Part shown: piece by piece, positions 45,558 to 57,510 of the stretch | How positions within the stretch are numbered: the first letter of the stretch is position 1 | Layout: each line of letters begins with the position of its first letter | NCBI RefSeq assembly: GCF_022682495.2 | Contig: NC_071388.1 | Coordinates: 28,876,139-28,940,138 of the forward strand | DNA: 64,000 nucleotides | Direction: 5' to 3' | Origin: Desmodus rotundus | Lineage: Eukaryota > Chordata > Mammalia > Chiroptera > Phyllostomidae | Program-made: the position numbers and the translations under genes | The notes under the pieces: model-generated | Database searches by the model: none | The model's input: only the letters and a program-made list of their open reading frames with translations | Told to the model about the DNA's origin: nothing

Positions 45558-45700
45558 GTGTCTTGAATTAGAAGACCACACTTGCTGGCTTGAATTCTAG
45601 ACCTAACAATTTTGAGGGTGAGTTACTCAGCATATATGCCCCTCAGTTCTTCATCTGTAAAGTTGGAATAATACTATTATCCAGCACTTACTAAGTCAGC
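45558..45700 (+). repeat. MIR SINE
   Basis: 'gctggcttgaattctagacc', 'ggtgagttactcagcatata' and 'tcagttcttcatctgtaaag' then 'ttggaataatacta' are in MIR order. Confidence 0.75.
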
Positions 45701-46090
45701 TGCTGGTGTTGTTGTCAACAGATTACCCTCAGCTGTCAGCCTGCTTCGCAGGGGACTCCGCTAAAAATTGCTGCTCACCCAGTCCCCTTCCCCAGAATGT
45801 CTGGCACCCAGAGGCTGATCAATGTGCGGGAATAAAGTCACAGGTCTCTGTCACCTCAGCTCGGTTCTGACAGTCATTCTATTTTGAGAACTCATCTATG
45901 GGATCTCTTGAGATTACATCACAGTTTTGATTCCTTATTCTGCTCAATTTTCCTTTTTCTCTACAGGTGTGGTTCACAGGTACAATCACTAATAAACCTC
46001 CTCCATGTTAATCTGCAGATCTTAGTCAGCTTCCTTGTGGATGAAACCAACTGCTCACACTACCCCCTGGGAATTTTATTTATCAGAATC
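45701..46090 (+). mobile_element. Possible LTR fragment
   Basis: A balanced-composition block with 'gcgggaataaagtcacaggt' (AATAAA near 45831) and 'ctcagctcggttctgacag' resembles an LTR's R-U5. The remainder is not recognised and the ends are unknown. Confidence 0.3.
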
Positions 46091-47099
46091 AAATAAGTTA
46101 GTATGTGTAAAACACGGTGACACTGCTAATTTACCATCCAGTTTAATCAAAGAAAGACCAGGGAAGGCTCTTGCAAGAAAACAACCTCCATAGTAAAACA
46201 TGAATGTTGAGCATCTTTTAGCAAGATTAAGTTGTAGTAGGTAGAAGAAAGAATGTTTCAGGCATTGGATACAGCAAAGACTCGAAAAGAACTAGAAACT
46301 GAAAGATGTTCAGTGTGTCCTGAATATATACTATGGGAGGAAATGGAGTGTTTAGAAAGAAGGCTGGGCAGGTAAGCAAGAGTTAAAGTCTTGTAGTCTC
46401 ATCAACTTTGCCTTAGACATTCATATGTTTTATTAAAAGGACGAAAATGGCAAAAAAAAAAAAAAAAAAAAAAAAAAGAAGCCGCTCCAGGATTCCATAA
46501 AGATCAATGTTGTATATTTCCAAGATTACTCTAGCTCCAGGGAATTATATAAATTAGACAATAGATATTAGTTGGAAAACTATAGCATTAGTCTGGTTTA
46601 GCAATGACTCTCTACCCCTCATTCCACTCACATAGAAAGTCTGCCTGGGTTGGTATTTGGGGGTTTGCAAGAGACATAAAGTGCCAGAAAATCCAGAACC
46701 AAGTAGGTAGGTGCTAGTCTGTTGCTAGCACCTAACGGTTGCCGTGATTTAGTCAGTGATTTGTTACGCAGAGTGAGAGAAACTGATGTCACTGTTGAGG
46801 TTTCTTCCTGTGGCTTCAATAACTGCCAGAGAGCACTTGCTCTTTGTTGAGCCAGAAGAACAAGAGGAAGAGTTTTGACATAGAATGGAGATGTTTTTAT
46901 TAATTTTTAGATATGTATTAAGCTATCTACTGGAAAAGTCACATAGATTTTTTAAGACTAAGATTATATAAAAAAGACTGTTGGTAGTTATACATTTTGG
47001 CATTATACATATTTTAGTGATATGAGCATACATTTATCAACTTAAATTAAGGAGAGAATAAATAAAAAGTAAATATCAAATATGTCATCGCTTGTACAG
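46091..47099. other. No gene seen; poly(A) run at 46452-46477
   Basis: The 26-nt A-run is not preceded by any SINE or processed transcript that I recognise. The rest is AT-rich and unremarkable. Confidence 0.5.
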
Positions 47100-47690
47100 A
47101 CTGGTATTTTTATGATGCTACATTAGACAATGGAAGTTATTCAGTGCTAAAGGGAAATGATCTAGCATGCTATGAAAATACATAAAGGAAATTTAAATGC
47201 ATATTACTAAGTGAAAGAAGCCAGTCTTAAAAGGCTAACTACAGTATAATTACAACTGTATGGCATTCTGGACAAGGCAAAAGTATAAAAAAAAAAAATC
47301 AGTGGATGCCACAGGTTAGGAGAGACGGACAATTGAATAAGCAGATCACAGAGCAATTTTAAGTCAGAGAAACTACTGACTTAATGATGCTATAATGACA
47401 GATACATTATATGTGTCATTATACATTTGTCCAAACCCATAGAGTGTATGACACCAAGAGCGAACAATGAACCTATGTAGACTATGAACTTTAGGTAATG
47501 ATGATGTGATAATGTCGGTTTGTCGATTGTAACAAATGTATCAATCACTGTGGTGAGGAACGCTGTTTATATAGGGGAGTCCCTGCAGGCGGGAGTGGGC
47601 AGGGGTATATACAAAATCTCTCTACCTTCCGCTCAATATTGCTGTGAACCTAAAACTGCTCTAAAATAAAGTTTATAAAGGTATTTTATG
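47100..47690 (+). mobile_element. Old L1 3' end (L1M-like)
   Basis: 'catattactaagtgaaagaa' then 'gccagtc' marks the ORF2 end. 'acaactgtatggcattctgg', 'gatgccacaggttaggagag', 'acatttgtccaaacccatag' and 'aaactgctctaaaataaagt' follow in the order of old L1M 3' UTRs. Confidence 0.8.
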
Positions 47691-47944
47691 TATCTTTGTT
47701 TTAGTAAAGATCAGTGCTTATGTGGCTTATATCAATGGGACAATAACATAAGTAGTTTGCAGTTATTTTTCTGTTTTGCATCCATTCAAACAAAAACAAT
47801 CAAACAAAAATCACCCATTAAATGGCAATTTCAACTTAAACCACAATGAAAACATCTGTGTGCGAATTTATGAAGAATTTCTGCCATATAGCATTTAAAA
47901 TTTTAGTGGCAAGAGTCATACCCTAAAGAATTAACATACCATAA

Positions 47945-48480
47945 ACTATGCACTTTATTAGAGGGGTAAGTCCTAAAGACAAGGAATTGAAGAGATTATG
48001 GGGAAGGGAACTGGGAGCGTAGGGGTTGAAGTCTGTTGGAATTTCAAAAGAGGCAGTAGATAGTACGCCACACGGAAAAGAGTGTTTTGACAATGATTTG
48101 GAAGAGTTGCAACTTTTAGTTGAGCCCAAGGGAGCAAACGGTCATGGCTGGGAGTTGCCCAAGCACTTGTCTCACCCATTGGGTTTATCCCTGATCCTCC
48201 AGCAATGCACAGCACTCTTTTTCAAAATAGAACATTCTATTTTCAAAGCAAGAGAAATCTTCCTTCTCTGCCAGGAATCTGTTACCCCTTGAACCTAGCA
48301 GGAGTCCTTGGTGCCAAGTCTGCTAAGACACGGTTTCAATTTTTAAACAGTCATGTGGATTCCACCCAATTTTTATTTTGAATTGGTCATAGACCTGGTG
48401 TCTGGTGAGATAGCAAAGCAGGTAAACCCTCATTATGTTGCCTGTGAGTCAGATGTCACTGTTCTCTGGTGATTTCTAAA
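47945..48480 (-). mobile_element. Possible LTR-type repeat, antisense
   Basis: On the minus strand an AATAAA signal (plus-strand 'gcactttattaga', about 47950) lies near one edge. The body is balanced in composition with broken short frames. 'agcaggtaaaccctcattat' and 'gtgagtcagatgtcactg' near the right edge look repeat-derived. Family not identified. Confidence 0.3.
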
Positions 48481-48709
48481 ACAGTTTAGACGTTTTTCTT
48501 TCATGGAAGATCTTTCTATCATAGAATTGCTGTATCTCATGCAAATTAATGTACCTGATTTTTATTTGAATTTATACTTTTTAATTGAGAAACCCTCTAG
48601 ATATGTGTACACCAATGAATATAAAATATCACATGCTTTCATTCAGCTTTAAGTACAAATAATATTTGCTCACATTCATTACCAACCATTAAGAAATTGA
48701 TAAACCTAT

Positions 48710-48725
48710 CCAGCAGATGGCAGTG
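48710..48725 (+). promoter_or_regulatory. CTCF-type motif
   Basis: CCAGCAGATGGCAGTG fits the CTCF core CCASYAGRKGGCR at every position. It lies outside the repeats that I identify. Occupancy cannot be judged from sequence. Such sites anchor chromatin loops according to their orientation, here forward. Confidence 0.5.
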
Positions 48726-50877
48726 TTACCTCAATTTGTGGCTGTTTAGTAGATTATTTTGGTCAACGCAGTGGGGGGTGGGAAGTATCATTTAATTTAA
48801 AGGGAATCAAGTATAAAAAAATATAATACCCAACTAGGCAGAGCATAAATAATGTGTATAGACTATATCAAGAAATTGTTATGTGTAGAATGCAAAGTGA
48901 GTAATTTCAGTCTTTTTGACAGCAATTATGCATGCTTACAATAGTAAAGGAAACTATTGAAAGCATGTCCTTAAATGTAAATATTCTAAATGGAGGAGGG
49001 TAGTAAAAAAATTAAAATGCAGAGAGGAAGGGGGTAAAAAATACTTGTTCCCAAAAAAGGATAAGTCACAGTAAAATTCAAGTAACAAAAAATATATAAA
49101 ATTAAACATAAATTTAACAAATTAAAATATAAAGATAACCACATTATACTTTGCTTCCAGTTATGATAACGTAGCTCAAAGTAATTCAAGACTCCTGATG
49201 AGAACTATTAGACAGAAGCATAAGACATTCAGAATCCATTCAATAACATGAGAGAGCTTCTGGGGAAACTAGGACCAGAGGGGGCCTAGAATCGTGAGCT
49301 AAGGACACCATGAGGAAGTGAGCAGATATCCTACAGCCACTTAACCCACCTGAGGTCAGGACCTGAGACTGAGAATAGGAACCTTTTGCAGGCAGGGGGA
49401 GGCTGCTGTAGCAGAAGAAAGCTATTGAGGTTTTTGGTAGCCTAATTGGCTTAGGGAGACAAAATTAGAGAATTTGAAGAACCAGTTTTAGTAAAAAGAG
49501 TGAGATAAAGAACTGAGCCCATTACACAGAGAGTTTAAAAGACAAAAACAAAACAAAACAAAAAAAAACATTTGTCAAATTCTGAAAAAGCATGGGCATC
49601 CAATCAGTAAGTAAACATCCCAATTCTTTTTTCTTCCCACTGTCATTATCTTTCTTCAGTGAAATACTGTAGACTTTTCTCTCTTCCCTACTTAAGCCAT
49701 TCTAGTGCTTACTGAGTGTCCTTTTACACATTTTTGTTTTGTGTTTTTATCATCAGTTTAAGTGCAGTTGATGTCTAAACCTAAAAAAATGTATTTAGAA
49801 GTGTAAAAGAAATACTTTAGAAAATGTATTTCTAATAATTTTGACATTAATTATTTAGGTGCTTTTTTGGTGAATACATATATTTTGTCATCATATGACC
49901 TTTAGTTTTGCCAGTTTAGAAACTTTAATCTTAAATTAAAATTCACCTTTTTGGAATTAATGTAACAAATCTGCATTTTTTAGTTAGTTTTTATCTTGTC
50001 TCCTTTGATCATCCTGTTTTTTTCAATCATTCTATTAGACTGATCTCTTTTTTCCTTTTTCCCTTATTTCCTTTTGATTTAATATATTCTTTCTATTTTG
50101 AATACTTTCTTCCCTCAGTTTTCACATAGGAAAACTGATCTTTTCCTATGTGAGTCTTCTCTTTATTTTGTGTATAATCAGGTTACACCCTACCTACTTC
50201 TGGTCACTCAAAACTGTTCCAAATCAGGATGCAGCCATGTTTCTTATGCTTCCGCGTATAATAGTTTCATTGTACCTCATTCAGTATTTACCCAACGTTA
50301 CTTAAATTAGCTTTGCTTGTGTGTCTGTCTCATCATGTTCAATGGATTATACAATCTTTCTCTCGTAAAACTGTTTCTATGTTTATTTTATCCCTTAGAC
50401 CTCTGTATAATGCTTTCCAGATGACTTTTTAAATGAAAACCGTAAAAGGGATTTCATGTGGAACAGTTTATTTTATTTAAATCTTCTTAAATAAATAAAT
50501 AATGGGCTTAAATGCTCAATTCAAATAGAGTTCACAATGAGAATCATTAATTTCAATGGGCAAGTAAAACAAAGAAAGTGAATTTACTAACTTGGAAAAG
50601 AAATCCAATCAATCTTTCCTTCATTATATAATAAATTTGAGTAAGCTGTTGCCATATTCAAAATAGTTGATATAAAGAGGCAACACTTAAACTATAACAA
50701 AATTTATAAAATACTATACTTACTAGATTGGACTAATTGATTCTAAGATCTAAAATCCCTGAAGCACTTTGGATTTCTTTTGCATTTTAATAGCAAAATG
50801 CTCCCCCACACCAAATTCTTGCTAGCCCATAATTGCCCCTTTTAGGTCTGCTAAAAATAGTACTTATTTAGTGTTTC
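48726..50877. other. No gene seen; about 2.1 kb
   Basis: AT-rich. A balanced patch at 49250-49450 is not recognised. Short frames have no support. Confidence 0.5.
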
Positions 50878-52028
50878 TTTTAATTTTTTTCTTGTTCAAG
50901 TACAGTTATCTGCCTTCCCCCCACCCCTCCCCACCACCCCAACCCTCCCCACCTCCTTCCCCTCTTTCCAACCCCCTTGTAATTGTCCATGTGTCCTTTA
51001 TAATTGTTCCTGTAAACCCTTCACCCTTTTCCCCATTATCCCCTCCCCTCTCCCCTCAGATGACTCTCAGCCTGTTCTCAATTTCAGTGTCTCTGGTTAT
51101 ATTTTGCTTGCTTGTTCGTTTTGTTGATTATGTTCCAGTTAAAGGTGAGATCACATGGTATTTGTTTTTTACCATCTGGCTTATTTCACTTAGCATAATG
51201 CTTTCCAGTTCCATCCATGCTGTCACAAAGGGTAGGAGCTCCTTCTTTCTCTCTGTGTAGTATTCCATTGTGTAAATGTACCACAGTTTTTTGATCCATT
51301 CATTTACTGATGGGCACCTAGGTTGCTTCCAGTACTTGGCTATTGTAATTTGTGCTGCTATGAACATTGGGGTGCATAGGTTCTTTTGAATTGGTGTTTC
51401 AGGGTTCTTAGGATATAATCATAGCAGTGGAATTGTCAGGTCAAAAGGCAGTTCCATTTTTAGTTTTCTGAGAAAATTTCATACTGTTTTCCACAGTGGT
51501 TGCACCAGTCTGCATTCCCACCAACAGTGCACTAGGGTTCCCTTTTCTCCACAACCTCTCCAACACCTGTTGTTTGTTGCTTTCTTTATGATGGCCATTC
51601 TGACTGGTGTGAAGTGGTAACTCATTGTGGTTTTAATTTGCATCTCCCTAATGGCAGTGATGCTGAGCATGTTTTCATATGTCTCTGGGCCCTCTGTATG
51701 TCCTCCTTGGAGAAGTGTCTGTTCAGGTCCTTTGCCCACTTCTTAATTGGGTTGCTTGTCTTCTTAGAGTGGAGTCATGTGAGTTCTTTATATATTTTGG
51801 AGATCAGACCCTTGTCTGAGGTATCATTGGCAAATATGTTTTCCCATACAGTTAGTTCTCTTTTCATTTTAATGCTGTTTTCTTTAGCCATGCAGAAGCT
51901 TTTCATTTTGATGAGATCTCATTTGTTTATTCTGCCTTTATGTCCCTTGCTCTAGGGGACATATCAGTGAAAATATTGCTCCATGGAATATCTGAGATCT
52001 TCCTGCCTACGTTCTCCTCTAGGACTTA
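50878..52028 (-). mobile_element. L1, 5'-truncated, ORF2 C-terminus and 3' UTR
   Basis: On the minus strand the copy runs from within ORF2 to the 3' end. One reading frame covers the C-terminal region: [20 protein letters not shown] (near 51641) and [20 protein letters not shown] (near 51571), then a stop in place of the Trp after WKTV at 51479. After a second stop, AKYWKQPRCPSVNEWIKKLW and TMEYYTERKKELLPFVTAWM follow to the frame end at about 51128. Only about two stops interrupt nearly 600 bp, so it is fairly young. The 3' UTR is C-rich on the plus strand and ends 'cttgttcaagtacagttatc', unlike the HAL1-like 3' end. Confidence 0.93.
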
Positions 52029-52244
52029 GAAAGAATATTCGAAGGCATGGGAACATTAAGGACATTTATCTACACTACAACTTTAAAACTAGTCCTAGCA
52101 GGGATTTTATCTTTAAATCTATCATTGTAATTAGTATTTTCACATCACTTTAATTAAACATGCAGCTTAAGATATAAAATATAAATATATAAATGTATTA
52201 CATATGATACTAAGTTCTCAAGGCAAAAATCTAATGTCATTTTC
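52029..52244. other. No gene seen
   Basis: AT-rich spacer between L1 and the LTR-like repeat. Confidence 0.5.
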
Positions 52245-52615
52245 ACTGGGCTGAGAGCAAGATATCATCTGGGCCACGTTATCTCCAGAAGCCCAGAGGA
52301 AAACCAGTCTTTTCTTTTTTCCAGCTTCTGGCGGTTGCTGGCATTCCTTAGTATGTGGTCAAATAATTCCAGTGCTATGTGTTTCCAATGCTTTCTTCCC
52401 ATCTGTGTATTAAATCTTCATTTCTTTCTCTCTATAGTTACATATGCTTGCATTTTGGGCCCACCCAGATAATCCAGAATAATCTCTCATGTCAAGACTT
52501 CAAATTTAATCACAACACAAAATCATTTTTTGGTCATAAAAGGTAACATTTGCTGGTTCCAGGAATTAGCAATGAATATTTTTGGGGGGTACTATTCAGC
52601 CTATCATACCTTTTC
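52245..52615 (-). repeat. Mammal-wide LTR-like repeat (MLT1/MaLR style), antisense
   Basis: 'ccagcttctggcggttgctg' then 'gcattcctta', 'tgggcccacccagataatcc', 'agaataatctctcatgtcaa' and 'ggggggtactattcagccta' follow the same order as other mammalian copies of this repeat. It is diverged and non-coding. Confidence 0.6.
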
Positions 52616-54049
52616 ATTCAAATTATGTTCATAATTAGGATATCAGAGTATGTTGCCATATTTTACATTTACAGGTACAAGTAAGCATGGGGTTTTTTGC
52701 AGCATATGAATTAATTAGATGATATAATAGGAAAAGTATCCTGTTTAAATAACCCTTTTGTTTAAGCTTCTGTAATTAATCTATAAGCAAAGAATTAGTT
52801 ACCTGATTATCCTTATCAGAAAATTTTATTTATAGTATATATGCTAAAATATAAAACCAAGAATTTGTACTTACTTAAAGAATGTTTATTTACTTGCTAA
52901 ATGAAGCTGAACATAACCTTTCGTTTTGAAAAGGAAAATGAGAGTTTTGCTATAACTGCACTTTGTCTTCTATGAGATTACTTCAAAAGCTATTGCAGGG
53001 ATGCACAACATGTTATTAAAATACCAAGAAATTTATACTTGTTTGGTTTTAAGTGTGTGCCAACAATCTATATTAGTTAAGGTGAAGGATAAATTGAGTT
53101 AACAGAAGTTCTAAAATTTAGTGGCTTAAAGAAAACAAGTGTTTATTAACTTATGTAACAAATACATCAGACAGTTCTGGTTGGTAAATGGCTTTGTTCC
53201 ACATCGTTAGTCTGGGAACCAGGGGTTTTTTTCTGTTTTTGTTTTTTTTTTTCTGGGAGTTGTTTTGTCCCCTCCTAAGGTATTGGCTTCTTATGCATGA
53301 TTCACAAACACATTCCTATTCCTGTGTGAGAAAAGAAGGAAGGTGAAATGTAAAGGAGCCATGTGACATTTTAAGCCCCAAACCAGAACAGAAGAGGCAC
53401 CCAGCATGTTTCTTCATTCTATCAGCAAGGTCCCATGGCGCCATCTGATAGTGAACATGCTGAAAATAGTTCTTTCTGAGAAACGATGTGTTCTGCTAAA
53501 ATCGTCTTAGTGTGAAAAGCAATATACTTTGTTTTCAGTTTTGTCTTCTACAAGCTCAACAACAGTTGGTAAGATAGGTAGTATGTTTAACCATGTGGAC
53601 ATCTATACCTAAATAAGTAAAAATAAACAAAGAATTTGAAAGTGATTGTCTTCCTTTAAGACAGAGGTTTGAGATGAAAGTTGAATGGACATGTTGTATT
53701 AGAGAAAAACTACCAAAATTGTATTCAGTAATATTTTAATTTGCTTATTTATAAAATTATTTTTATACCTATTCTATGTAGATCCTCAGGACAGAAATAT
53801 TAATAAGATCTTTTCCTTGAACCCAAGAAACTCACAGATTAATTATCAAGATAGAAATAAAATTCAAAATAGATGACTTAATCACACCAGAATCATAATC
53901 CAAAAGCAGAACTCAAAACATTTTGAAGACTGAAGAACATTTATTTTTAATGCAAATTGGAGATAGTTTATTGAGGTTGCATGCAGGCTTCCTTTCTGCA
54001 GTAATAGTTGACAAATTAGTTTGAATTTCTGGGCAGTTTTGGAGAAATA
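52616..54049. other. No gene seen; weak repeat-like patch at 53060-53420
   Basis: 'tctaaaatttagtggcttaa' and 'gttctggttggtaaatggct' hint at another decayed LTR-like repeat. A weak CTCF-like match in reverse orientation lies at 53437-53452. Nothing else is supported. Confidence 0.45.
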
Positions 54050-54345
54050 TTGGGCTCTCAGTTATAATGAGATGTAAGAGCAAGGTGGGTCTCTCCAAAG
54101 GTGGTTGTGTGATGAGAGGACAATGCCTGTTCTAGATCAGTTGAGAAGTTTTAGACATCAGGCATGCAGTCCAACACTCTGTGCTGGTGTCCCTGGTGTC
54201 TGGATTCCTTTATTTTTGCTACAGAGGCACAAACTAGTGGCTTACTTGGACCTCTGCTTCATCTTCTTTGGCACTTCAGCCTGTGCATTTGCTTCTTCTT
54301 CCACTTGGCTCTGGTGGTGCAGAGGTTACTAAGAAGATGGTGCTA
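54050..54345 (-). pseudogene. RPL41: Processed pseudogene of RPL41
   Basis: RPL41 is a 25-residue, very basic protein of the large ribosomal subunit. On the minus strand, AGAGCCAAGTGGAAGAAG is followed by a Met-X-Arg-Leu-Lys stretch and 'cagaggtccaagtaa' (54315-54242), matching its coding order. The start codon position reads ACC (54313-54315), and small deletions in the middle shift the frame, so no protein can be made. The 3' UTR-like part continues with 'ggactgcatgcctgatgtct' and 'gagacccaccttgctctta', in RPL41 order. There are no introns, as expected for an L1-mediated copy. I see no long poly(A), so it is an older copy or truncated at 3'. Confidence 0.85.
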
Positions 54346-54419
54346 AAGCCAGAGTCATCATGTTCATTTTCACTTATGCTGAATTTCTTCTACATGCACC
54401 ATGATATAATGAAAAATGT

Positions 54420-54538
54420 TGCAATGAGTAAAATCTGAAATAAATTTTGATTCCACTACTAATCAGCCATGTGACCTTGGACAATTTGCTTGAACTGTCT
54501 GACCAATAATACTCATCTTGAAGGTCTGCGTAGACAGG
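54420..54538 (+). repeat. MIR SINE fragment
   Basis: 'gattccactactaatcagcc' then 'atgtgaccttggacaatttg' are the MIR core at low divergence, followed by 'actcatcttgaaggtctgcg'. Confidence 0.8.
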
Positions 54539-54539
54539 T

Positions 54540-55581
54540 TGTCTGTACTGCTAGGAGGAGGCTGAGGGAAGGCCACAGAAGGATCTGTGGGGGAATATCA
54601 CGGACCATCTAGGGCTATGGTGAACAGCACCAGGTCCTGCAGGGGAGTCCATATAGTCCACGTAACCAAATGCATGCTCCTCCAACCTCAAGAAAGATGG
54701 CAACAGGGTCTTACACTGAGCACACACAAGGCTAGCAAGATAATTGGACAAGAGGGAAATAGCCCTCCTACACCCTTCCAGTACTGGATTGGGAGTGAGA
54801 CAAGGGGAAGGAAGGCACATATGCAATAGAAGTTAAAATGGTAACAGGGGGAGGCCTGTCAGTCTAGCCAGGGGAAAAAGGAATTGGTCGGGAGGTGGAC
54901 CCACTGAAAGCAGGCAAAAGTTTAGGAAGTTAATTGGTCATTCTGAGAAAGTACCTGATCCACCCCACCCCCAAAACTAATACAAACCCAAGGGAGCAAA
55001 GGAATTTCCCTCTTGCTCATGGCTCTCTGCTTAAGACCTGCACTCAGATGGTGCACTGGTTTGTCCTCTCCATGGGTCATGTGATGTTAGCTGTCACATG
55101 GGCAATGGTCTCAAGGAGGGAATCTCTCTCTTGATGACCTGGTGGAGCATTTGCTGGTCCCTTCACATGCTCTCCAGCATAGGAATATGGGGTCTTGCGA
55201 CCTTAGAAGCTACATGGCCAATGGGCAGCTCTGGCTACACATGTAGCCTCCAGGAGGGAGCCTGAAGCCTGACAGCAGCTGAGAAGAAGCCAAGTTTCCT
55301 GGATGACCACCTAACATCTGCTTTGGCTTCCAAAGGATAGTACTTTAAAATGGAGCAGGAATTCTGGGCATTGCCTTTTGTTTTGGTCTTGCTGAGGACA
55401 ACTGGAATTTTTTCCTGGATTTTGTGGAAGAGATGAGCTTTGAGACAGGGAGTTCCCCATACCCTCAAATTGTTCATCATTCAAATAAAAATCTTTTTTT
55501 TTCTTTCTCACCAGTCTCTGCCTCCAGAGTTTGCCTTTTGGTGGCAGTGGACAGTGAAACCCCACTTTTGTTCAGTTAACA
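54540..55581 (+). mobile_element. Probable solo retroviral LTR, about 1 kb
   Basis: The unit could run from TG (54540) to CA (55581). It has balanced composition against AT-rich flanks. An AATAAA signal lies at about 55484, and a R-U5-like end follows ('ccagtctctgcctccagag', 'ggtggcagtggacagtgaaa'). Several broken frames occupy the U3-like part. No viral genes adjoin. The flanking bases do not show a clear duplication, so the ends are provisional. Confidence 0.5.
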
Positions 55582-57250
55582 TTATGATTGTATAAAATAT
55601 ATATAATTTTATCATAACTAATTTTCAGTTTTCTCATCAGTAAAATTAAATTATGATAAAAATCGTTTTGGTGATTATTTCAACTCACCCATAAAGAATA
55701 CTGTGCACAACCTTACCAATGAGAATGCACAGAATTGTTACTTGTTAAATTAATTGCTCAGACGTTCATATACATTAATAAATAAGAGGGTTTTAATTAC
55801 AACCAAATCCAAGTTTCATGACCAAGATCAAGTTTAAAGTCTTCACTAAAATCTGCATTATGCATTGCTTTTTCTTCATTAAATTTCAATGTTTAAACAC
55901 ATTTATACTTGTAGGCATATGTATATGTTCATAAAATGTAATATTATTTAAATGCTTTTATATTTTGTCATAATGTAGTGACAAGTCTATTTTGTAACTA
56001 TCATGTTAAATTCATAACAATTCAGGATATTTATATCTTTCTGGTATGTGGACATTAGGCAATAAAATTCTTTACCTCAAATAATTGCTTTTTACCTTAA
56101 AGTTTAATTTACATGATATTTATAGTAACTCCTGCATTTTTATTTGGACAGTGGATGTATTTTAAGATGACTTTGGTTTTCTTGTATTCTTTGTGTTCCT
56201 GGTTAAAATTTATTGCGCGGAAGCCTAGTGTAGTAAGTCTCATTTAATATTACGTACTAAGTTGAACCATTGTTTATATTTTTGGTCATACTCTATTTGA
56301 AAGTTCTATGATAAATATCAATATGGACTTCATCGTCACAATCCTCAGAGACTATTCTTCATTTTTGTGGTAAAGGGAAAGGTATAAATCTCAGAACAGC
56401 CGAGGAAAGGCTGATCCCAGCTTTCAGTGTCCACCTGCCATAGGTCTTCGGCCGGACTTCTCCAATAGTCCTGTGCCTAGTATAAATTGTACTTGGTTCC
56501 AGGGGTGATTTTTAGACTACTTACTTTATCTAATAATATTTGTTACCAAATATATTAATAATAATTTACTCAACAATAATCCAATGAATCGTTTCAAATC
56601 TTATTTTACATTATAATAACAGGGCTAGACCTATGTTTCCTATTAGGGTATCATTTCTATTCTCTGTGGATTTAAATCACCTTGTTCTTAATTTTTTTTA
56701 CATTAAAAATCTTAGCCATGAGGTTATATTTAAAATATTAAAAAGGGAAACTAAAACAGTGTAAGTAATGAATGTAGAAACAATCCACTAAAAATGAATT
56801 CATAAAGAATTTATATTTTAATATTGTCCACTGTGAGCATTAAAACACTTAAAAAATAAGCTTATATATATAAATATTTATTTTCAAGTAAGGTTTGAAT
56901 CTCAAAACAAAGGCAATCTCAGAAACAAAGATAAATGAGGAATCACAATCTTTACATTGTAAATCTTACATAATATTTATATAATCATTTTTACCTTTTT
57001 TCTTTAAAAAATATTTTTGGAGCAAAAATAAAACAGGCATAGAAACATATATCTGTTTTGATATCAGTGGTGATGAAATAAACTAAAAGAGGTATGTGTG
57101 GGTGGATGAGGTACCAGAAGTCAAACAGGTCTTATAAACAGAGTTATAAATATTAATGCAATATTTATTAATATTTACAAGAGTCATACATAGTAATAAA
57201 ATTAGTCTATATTACATTAGTGTTGTTATGAGTTATAAAGGTGCTTACTC
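55582..57250. other. No gene seen; about 1.7 kb
   Basis: Strongly AT-rich. A more balanced patch at 56390-56510 is not recognised. Confidence 0.5.
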
Positions 57251-57266
57251 AAAATAAACTACCAAA
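57251..57266. repeat. Left target-site duplication of Ves
   Basis: AAAATAAACTACCAAA is repeated exactly at 57495-57510 on the other side of the SINE. Confidence 0.95.
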
Positions 57267-57494
57267 GGCCCTGGCCAGGGAGCACGGTTAGTCAGAACAC
57301 TGTCGTGATACACCGAGTGTGCCAGCTGGATTCCCAGTCAGGTCACCTACGGGAAACAACCAACGAATGCATGAATGGGCGGAACAAGATCTCTCTCTCT
57401 CTGTCTCTCTCTCTCTGTCTCTTTCTCTCTCTCTGTTTCTCTCATAGCCTTCCTCTCTTTCTCTCTAAAATTATTTTTTAAAGAAAGCTCACCT
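57267..57494 (+). repeat. Ves SINE with perfect 16-bp target duplication
   Basis: The head 'ggccctggccagggagcacg' and tRNA-like part ('gattcccagtcaggtcacct' near the B box) lead to 'gaatgcatgaatgggcgg', a long CT tract and 'ctaaaattattttttaaaga'. The perfect flanking repeat indicates a relatively recent insertion. It is transcribed by RNA polymerase III where active and moved by L1 proteins. Confidence 0.95.
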
Positions 57495-57510
57495 AAAATA
57501 AACTACCAAA
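57495..57510. repeat. Right target-site duplication of Ves
   Basis: Exact copy of 57251-57266. It begins with AAAA, in keeping with L1 endonuclease cleavage. Confidence 0.95.

Noticed and set aside
46452..46477. Poly(A) run as the tail of a retrocopy
   Set aside because: The preceding 300 bp match no SINE, L1 end or transcript that I recognise, and no flanking duplication is visible.
54105..54346. Plus-strand frames over the RPL41 copy
   Set aside because: The recognisable coding order is on the minus strand; the plus-strand frames are shadows.
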